Shown here in pieces: positions 34,210 to 64,000 of a DNA stretch of 64,000 nt. The stretch lies in NCBI GenBank assembly GCA_905116865.2, contig CAJHNH020004635.1, positions 25,001 to 89,000 on the forward strand, in the 5' to 3' direction. Every line of letters begins with the position of its first letter. Within the stretch, counting starts at the first letter, position 1. Below the pieces are notes generated by a model that was given only the letters and a program-made list of their open reading frames with translations, searched no databases and was not told where the DNA came from. This stretch comes from Candidula unifasciata (lineage: Eukaryota; Mollusca; Gastropoda; Stylommatophora; Geomitridae). The translations under genes and the position numbers were made by a program.

Positions 34210-35520
34210 GAACTGTTTATTTGCTACTAACGATGGGGTCGGAAAAGTTATTTCCCCTCAAGGAACCACACTCCTTATTGCTGACTCCTTATTACTGTTC
34301 TGCACAACCCAGTAATAGAGGGTGTGTTTTCTCACTGTTAAACAATACTTAATACTACAACTAAATAGGTTCTGGTTACAACAGCGAGATAATTTGCCAA
34401 TGCCATCTACAAAAATTAAAAGCATCTTCGAAATCTGAAACAATGAAAGGGTGAGAGGAGTGGGCAGAAGCAAGTGGTGCTCGGATATTTTATGATGGCT
34501 TGCTACGTATGAATGACAGGCAACTCCTTACAGCTGATCTGAGCTTTAATTTAATCACGACACTTGATGATGATGCTTATAATGGTCATGGCAATCATTC
34601 AGTTCTTCGAGCTGTCACCAAGTATCTTTCTCACTAACATTTTATTAATACACTATGGCCTTATTGCCACCGTCTTGAACCTTCCATTTGAGTTCTCTAT
34701 TGTACAGCCTGTGTCACATCACACTTGAAATAACTTCACATGTATGGTATGTACTTATGACACTTAAAGCCTTTGTTTAATGAATTCACATATACAGTGT
34801 AAATTAAAAAACAACAAAATATTGTCTCCTTATGGTCAGAACATTATGTACAGAGTATCTCCAAAATGCACACACTTTGAATAATTTAAATGTGTTTCAA
34901 ACAAAACAAAACAATGAGGGGGAGGATATAGGAACAAACTTTTACATAGCAGATGTTATCAACAAAAACCATAGCAAGTGGAAGAGTATACTCCTTGTTA
35001 TTGCGATTTTTGTGGATAAAGACTGTTATGTTTTTGTGTCTTTTCTTTCCTCCTTTCCTAACCTTGTTAAGCTTTTTAGTCACAGTTCATTTGATTAATT
35101 TCTTGATACTACCTTGATAAATGTGCATACATTTTGGGGAAATTACATGTGAGTGGCAACTGTTCCATTCCATGATGCTAAATGGCAAAAGTGGACACTG
35201 ATGATAATGATATATGTTTGTGGGAGGAAAAGGGGAAAGGGGATGGGGTGAGGGCTTGAACAGTTCTGCCTTTTAATATGAAGGAGACAGTACACATATA
35301 TGGTAGTTGATGTGAACCTCAGTGTTTCTCTCTGTATCATCTTCAAGGCTTGGCACTTTTTCAGTCAGTGTGTATGTATCAACATGTTTTTAACAAGGTT
35401 ATTGTTAGCCAGCAGTACTGTATTGATTTCAGCCACTTCTGAGAATTGTGGCATCAGGTGGTTGTTACCAGCTATCTCTAATCTTTATAACTTCTTCATG
35501 TATGCCTTTTTTTTATTTGA
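34210..35520. other. Upstream flank of the PACSIN gene
   Basis: AT-rich DNA with no recognised repeat family. The PACSIN transcription start was not identified, and no convincing TATA or CpG-rich core promoter was seen. A pyrimidine tract ending TTTATTTGACAG at 35523 could be a 3' splice site for a leader exon, which would place the promoter further upstream, possibly within this stretch or earlier. Confidence 0.4.
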
Positions 35521-35523
35521 CAG

Positions 35524-35629
35524 AGGTAAACACACGGAAACAGCAGTTGAGGAAATACATATTGTGTGGTGGTTTTGAAGACCAAAGCTCTAGTTCAGTG
35601 TGTAGTTTCTAATTATTTCACTTGTGACA
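35524..35629 (+). other. Candidate 5' UTR part of the first coding exon
   Basis: It lies between a good acceptor-like sequence (TTTATTTGACAG) and the PACSIN start codon. No upstream ATG is in frame without an intervening stop. Whether transcription begins here or the segment is spliced to an upstream leader cannot be told. Confidence 0.4.
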
Positions 35630-59558
<23,929 letters not shown>

Positions 59559-60051
59559 AAAAAAGGATGTTTTACTGAAAACTAAAGCACAGTCATTAAC
59601 CTCCGCTTCTTTGCTAGCTTGTTCACTCAGCCAGTGTCATCAACCAGCTTTGTTCACGGATCCAGTTCAACAGCCATTTTTTAAAGACAAGGGTTATTTG
59701 TTAGATCTGTTACTGTTTCTTTCTCAAGCAACACACCAGAGAATATGTTATGTTTTTTTTTTTTTTTTACTAAATCCCCCCAAAAACACAATCACTAACT
59801 TCTGCTTGTTTGCTAGCTTCTTCACTCAAACAGTGTCATCAGTCAGTGTGTTTTAAGAACCAGTGTCAACAGCCACTTGTTAGAGAAGTGTTACTCATTG
59901 AATATTTAACTGTTTCTTTACCAATTGTTTCTCATGAGAAGAGCTGTAATTATGTCTGTACCTGATGACACACCATTTGAGACTGATTATTACTCATGTA
60001 CAGCAGTCAACTTTTAATAGTTAGTTGGGTGACAGATTAACCTCACTGCAG
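59559..60051 (+). other. Probable PACSIN 3' UTR, end unknown
   Basis: AT-rich sequence directly after the stop codon. No AATAAA signal was found close by. The nearest are an ATTAAA near 61232 and an AATAAA near 61522. The polyadenylation site is therefore undetermined. Confidence 0.45.
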
Positions 60052-60115
60052 GTCGAACCACTCAGTCCTTCAGTGCTCGGATCCCCTCCTCAGTAAATCC
60101 CGCAGCGTGTGGCAG
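60052..60115 (+). other. Orphan exon-like segment
   Basis: 64 bases framed by CACTGCAG and GTAAGG, GC-rich compared with its surroundings. In the phase expected after PACSIN exon 9 it reads RTTQSFSARIPSSVNPAACG without a stop. It enters in phase 1 and leaves in phase 2. No downstream partner exon was found. Confidence 0.4.
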
Positions 60116-60685
60116 GTAAGGATACCAGTTCTCTGTTGGTTTATTCTTCCTCTTTGGCTACCCGCATCATGTTCTTATTTAGCGACACCCTTTTAACTTG
60201 TAGTTCTTGCAGTCTGACCATGGTTGCAGCAGATTCACAGTTCTTAATTGGTTCACGCAAACCTCTTGAATCTCGCAGTGCATTCAGCTTTTCAAACACA
60301 GTAGAGCAGTCAACTTTTTATGTACGTTTGTACATCATACGTTAAATCAAGACATGCAAAAACCTTCTGACAGTGTGTTTGTTTCTAGCACTGAGTGTAG
60401 TCCCTGTAAAAGTTGTGTACCTATAATTTTGTTGTCTATTCATAATTCAGAAATCATTTATAACCTAATGGGGCTCAAAGAGTTACTTTTCTTTAACAGT
60501 GTAACTAAATGGTAGTTGCTGTACCTTAAACTTTGTTGAGTTCTCTAATGAGTAATGTTGATGTTTTGTCACTGCCCCTCTTGAATATCATCCTTTAGGG
60601 CTCAAAGAGTTCATTTTCTTCAGCTGTGTTACTGAAACAGATAGTTTGGCTATACATCAAATTCTATTGGATTCCAAATGCTTTC
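60116..60685. other. No gene identified
   Basis: AT-rich. A GGGCTCAAAGAGTT motif occurs near 60471 and 60599 as an imperfect direct repeat of about 130 bp spacing. Confidence 0.35.
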
Positions 60686-61046
60686 TTAACCCTAGCAGAC
60701 CTAAGGCTCTGAACCTAACTGTCCCTATAACCTGAGCTCCTGGGCATTACCGCGAAAAAACCAACTTGATATACAAAAATATTAGTTACATGCAAACGAG
60801 TGGCTAGAATATGATGAAACTTGGAGACCTTGTAGAAATATTCCACCTTTGTGTGCGAATTCACTCATCAGGATCAACTTTGTTTCACAAAGTGAACACC
60901 AGATGTTGCCGTTTGATGGACACACCCCCTCCTCCTACTATCGATCTGTTTCAAGATTGATAATTTTCAAGATTTTCCTCATCATTTGCACTCTCTCTGA
61001 CAGTGTTATTTCAAGAACGTATTCTTTATGAAATTATCACAGATAA

Positions 61047-61126
<80 letters not shown>

Positions 61127-61432
61127 AGAGTCGAAATAAACCAAAGTATCGATCACCTGTTGGACTGTAAAAAGCCTAGAACTTGGTTCATCAGCCGCTC
61201 GCTTCATTCTGAATTTTCCTAATTTTTTCACATTAAAACACAAAATGGATTCACGCACACGGGGAAGCCATTTGCAATCTCTAACAAAGCAGACTGACAA
61301 CGATTGGTTGGTTATTTTTAGTCAGTGACGCATCTTTCTCACACACTCTGCAAATAGCCTAAATTTAGGGCTAGCAGTTTATAAAAGAGATGAAATTCCC
61401 GGAAAAAAGGGAGAGCGGGCTGGTAGGGTTAA
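60686..61432. mobile_element. Second piggyBac-like TTAA element
   Basis: A 747-bp segment from TTAACCCTAGCAGACC to GGCTGGTAGGGTTAA. The complement of the right end is TTAACCCTACCAGCC. It includes a (TA)n block at 61053-61122. No transposase frame was recognised. Confidence 0.75.
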
Positions 61433-61639
61433 AGCAACACAGATATGTTTGAGGGATACAGTAGGTTTTAACCTCAGGTACTTTGTGAAGTTACTTATTG
61501 TTGAAGAATGTATTTCAGGGAAATAAAAACACAGGTTCTGAAGAGACTGGGAATGAGTTGCTGGAGGAAATTTAAAAAAAAGAGACAAGGAAAATATTTT
61601 GACCACATTAACAAGACAAAACACTATTATAAAAAAAAA

Positions 61640-61790
61640 ATACTGAAAGGAAAAGTTAAAGGAAGGTGAGCGAAGATAACATCAAGAGATGGAGGAAAAG
61701 CAATCTCAGGGAGAGTACATCTAAGGTGAAAGACAGAGGAGTGTGTTGAAGTTCCATTGCAGCCAATCTTCACTGTTAAGATTGCACCTA
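61640..61790 (+). mobile_element. LINE tail fragment
   Basis: Contains AAGAGATGGAGGAAAAG and GAAGTTCCATTGCAGCCAAT, parallel to the end of 36400-36620. Confidence 0.45.
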
Positions 61791-61974
61791 GTTAACTGGC
61801 ATCTGGGCCAGCTAAGCATCCATATTAGGGAAGGGAGCAGATGTATTCTGAGGTCATTATTTTGCACACAGAACATTTTACAGTTTAATAATCTTGAATG
61901 ATGAAGCCTTATTACAGATTTTCTAAAACGGAGTCTTACGATGAATCTTTGGACCCAACAAAGATGCAAACAGT

Positions 61975-62165
61975 GGGGAATGGAGAGTGAGAAGGTAGAC
62001 CACAAGGCAGACCAAGAAGACAATGGAGAGATAATATCCAGACAGACCTGCAAACACTTGGTGACACTAACTGGAAAGAGAAGGCCAACCAGAGAGATGA
62101 ATGAAGGCGGTGATATCTGCAGCGGTGAACCTCAAAGGCTCGGAATGCTGAAGAAGAAAAAGAAG
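61975..62165 (+). mobile_element. LINE-tail retroposon, second copy
   Basis: Parallels the nested insert at 10364-10651 from GGGAATGGAGAGTGAGAAG through ACAATGGAGAGATAATATCC and AACCTCAAAGGCTCGGAATG to a GAAGAAGAAAAAGAAG tail. Confidence 0.7.
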
Positions 62166-62229
62166 AATCTTGCTGGCATTCCTTATGGATTTGAATCACA
62201 GTAGCCAATGAACAAGCTGAGTTGAAATA

Positions 62230-63122
62230 TACATGTTACTTGTGACAGACAATATTTGCTGTTACTTGTGACAGACAATATTTGCTGTTACTTGTAACAG
62301 ACAATATTCTCGGTTACTTGTAACAGACAATATTCGCTGTTACTTGTGACAGACAATATTTGCTGTTACTTGTGACAGACAATATTTGCTGTTACTTGTG
62401 ACAGACAATATTTGCTGTTACTTGTGACAGACAATATTTGCTGTTACTTGTGACAGACAATATTTGCTGATACTTGTGACAGACAATATTTGCTGTTACT
62501 TGTGACAGACAATAATTGCTGATACTTGTGACAGACAATATTTGCTGTTACTTGTGACAGACAATATTTGCTGTTACTTGTGACAGACAATATTTGCTGT
62601 TACTTGTGACAGACAATATTAGCTGTTACTTGTGACAGACAATATTTGCTGTTACTTGTGACAGACAATATTTGCTGTTACTTGTGACAGACAATATTTG
62701 CTGTTACTTGTGACAGACAATATTTGCTGTTACTTGTGACAGACAATATTTGCTGTTACTTGTGACAGACAATATTTGCTGTTACTTGTGACAGACAATA
62801 TTAGCTGTTACTTGTGACAGACAATATTTGCTGTTACTTGTGACAGACAATATTTGCTGTTACTTGTGACAGACAATATTTGCTGTTACTTGTGACAGAC
62901 AATATTTGCTGATACTTGTGACAGACAATATTTGCTGTTACTTGTGACAGACAATATTTGCTGATACTTGTGACAGACAATATTTGCTGATACTTGTGAC
63001 AGACAATAATTGCTGATACTTGTGACAGACAATATTTGCTGATACTTGTGACAGACAATATTAGCTGTTACTTGTGACAGACAATATTAGCTGTTACTTG
63101 TGACAGACAATATTAGCTGTTA
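62230..63122. repeat. 26-bp minisatellite, about 34 units
   Basis: The unit is GCTGTTACTTGTGACAGACA plus ATATTT. Variants are GATAC for GTTAC, AATAATT and TTAGC. The array has no spacers. Confidence 0.95.
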
Positions 63123-63169
63123 GGAGTTTATGTGGTTTTTGAACAGGCATCATAGGTGTTCTGTGAAAA

Positions 63170-63480
63170 CTTTAATGTAGCACAGTAAATACTTGTATTT
63201 ATAGATTGAGAGAAATGCAACACAGAGAATACACTTGATAAATTCAGGAATGCAGCACTTAGAATATGTGTTTATAGATTCAAGAATGCAGTACACAACA
63301 TGTAAATGTTGTAAATTAAGAAATACAATACATAGAATACTTGTGTTTATTTAATAATGCAATCTAGATACATTTGAATAGATTCAGAAGTGTGGCATAA
63401 GAATATGTATGTTATAGATTTAGGAATACTACATAAGAATGTTCATGTTAATAGATTCAGAAATGCAACAGAATTATGCA
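63170..63480. repeat. ~30-bp degenerate repeat
   Basis: Irregular units of ATAGATTCAGAAATGCAACA plus ATAGAATAT sequence, about ten, strongly diverged. Confidence 0.7.
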
Positions 63481-63510
63481 GAGATAATTTAAAGAACATG
63501 TTTTTTGTGC

Positions 63511-63513
63511 TTT

Positions 63514-63560
<47 letters not shown>

Positions 63561-63622
63561 CTTTCTTTCTTTCTTTTCTTTCTTTCTTTTTTTTTCTTTC
63601 TTTCTTTCTTTCTTTTTTTTTT
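63511..63622. repeat. (TTTC)n microsatellite
   Basis: About 110 bp of TTTC with a T-rich end. The phenylalanine/serine/leucine frame is an artefact. Confidence 0.97.
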
Positions 63623-63624
63623 AA

Positions 63625-64000
63625 TTTAAATAACTGTTGGTGTATGATGGTATAATTGTTTTAATTCTGTTTTATTGAGTGGCCGACTGATATTTGTTTC
63701 TCTCTCATATTTTCTTTCTGATATCTTTTTATTTGTGCTTGTTTGGTACTTAAACAGTATATCATGTATATATCCATACAGTAGTGTATTATTTATCATT
63801 TTTTTTTTTTTTAATTTAAATTAGGTGTTATTTAACAGTTAGAATGTTGGGGCTGTTATTTGAGAGATATGGGTTTTAGTCCTCTTTAAGGTGGTGGTAT
63901 TTTTGTGTGTCTGTCATAGGCTAAACTATATTTGAAATCTGCAGTTTGTTGATACCTATACTAGCTATGTATTCTTAATTCCTCAACTGAAAATTAGCCC
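63625..64000. other. No recognisable feature
   Basis: AT-rich end of the window with a poly-T run near 63801. No exon or repeat was recognised. Confidence 0.35.

Noticed and set aside
35624..35629. Upstream GTG as the PACSIN start
   Set aside because: A six-base GTG extension is unnecessary. The ATG at 35630 gives a normal family N-terminus and eukaryotic initiation at GTG is rare.
62230..63122. Possible CRISPR array of ~26-bp repeats
   Set aside because: The units are contiguous with no unique spacers, the genome is eukaryotic, and no cas genes are present. The 65-, 30- and 22-bp arrays fail for the same reasons.

Overview
This is eukaryotic, animal DNA, most likely from a lophotrochozoan and probably a mollusc. 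The evidence is one multi-exon gene with GT-AG introns, very dense interspersed repeats (tRNA-derived SINEs, LINE 3' fragments, hAT, pogo/Tigger and piggyBac-like DNA transposons, MITEs) and long microsatellites. The species cannot be named from the sequence. There is no bacterial-style operon, rRNA gene, intact tRNA gene or CRISPR array.

The only convincing protein-coding gene is a PACSIN/syndapin orthologue on the + strand, with ten coding exons from 35630 to 59558. Joined in silico, they give an uninterrupted 523-residue protein whose phases match at every junction: an F-BAR domain (exons 1-6), a low-complexity linker with two NPF motifs (exons 7-9) and a C-terminal SH3 domain (exons 9-10). 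Such proteins bend membrane and link endocytosis to actin: the F-BAR binds membrane, the NPF motifs bind EHD ATPases, and the SH3 binds dynamin or N-WASP.

Positions 1-35500 hold no supported gene and look like intergenic, repeat-derived DNA. They contain many SINE copies (called SINE-A, SINE-B and SINE-H here), LINE fragments (reverse transcriptase at about 8800-9750, RNase H at 8085-8775, many 3' tails), a 545-bp foldback element (5880-6424), hAT non-autonomous elements (12111-12247, 20197-20431, 21030-21460), a decayed BED-finger hAT transposase (23855-24940), a Tigger-like element (28200-29054), three copies of a MITE called MITE-M, and unusually many poly-G/poly-C tracts.

From 37600 to 63500 the texture changes. 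Most PACSIN introns, and the 3' flank, carry a different minisatellite with units of about 65, 30, 22, 32, 88, 20, 24, 32, 26 and 30 bp. In intron 5 the tandem unit includes the 3' splice site and the first coding bases of exon 6. Two TTAA-flanked piggyBac-like elements lie at the 3' end of the gene (58330-59029 and 60686-61432).

Repeat names are local labels. Family assignments come from motifs visible in the sequence and recalled family features, not from database searches.
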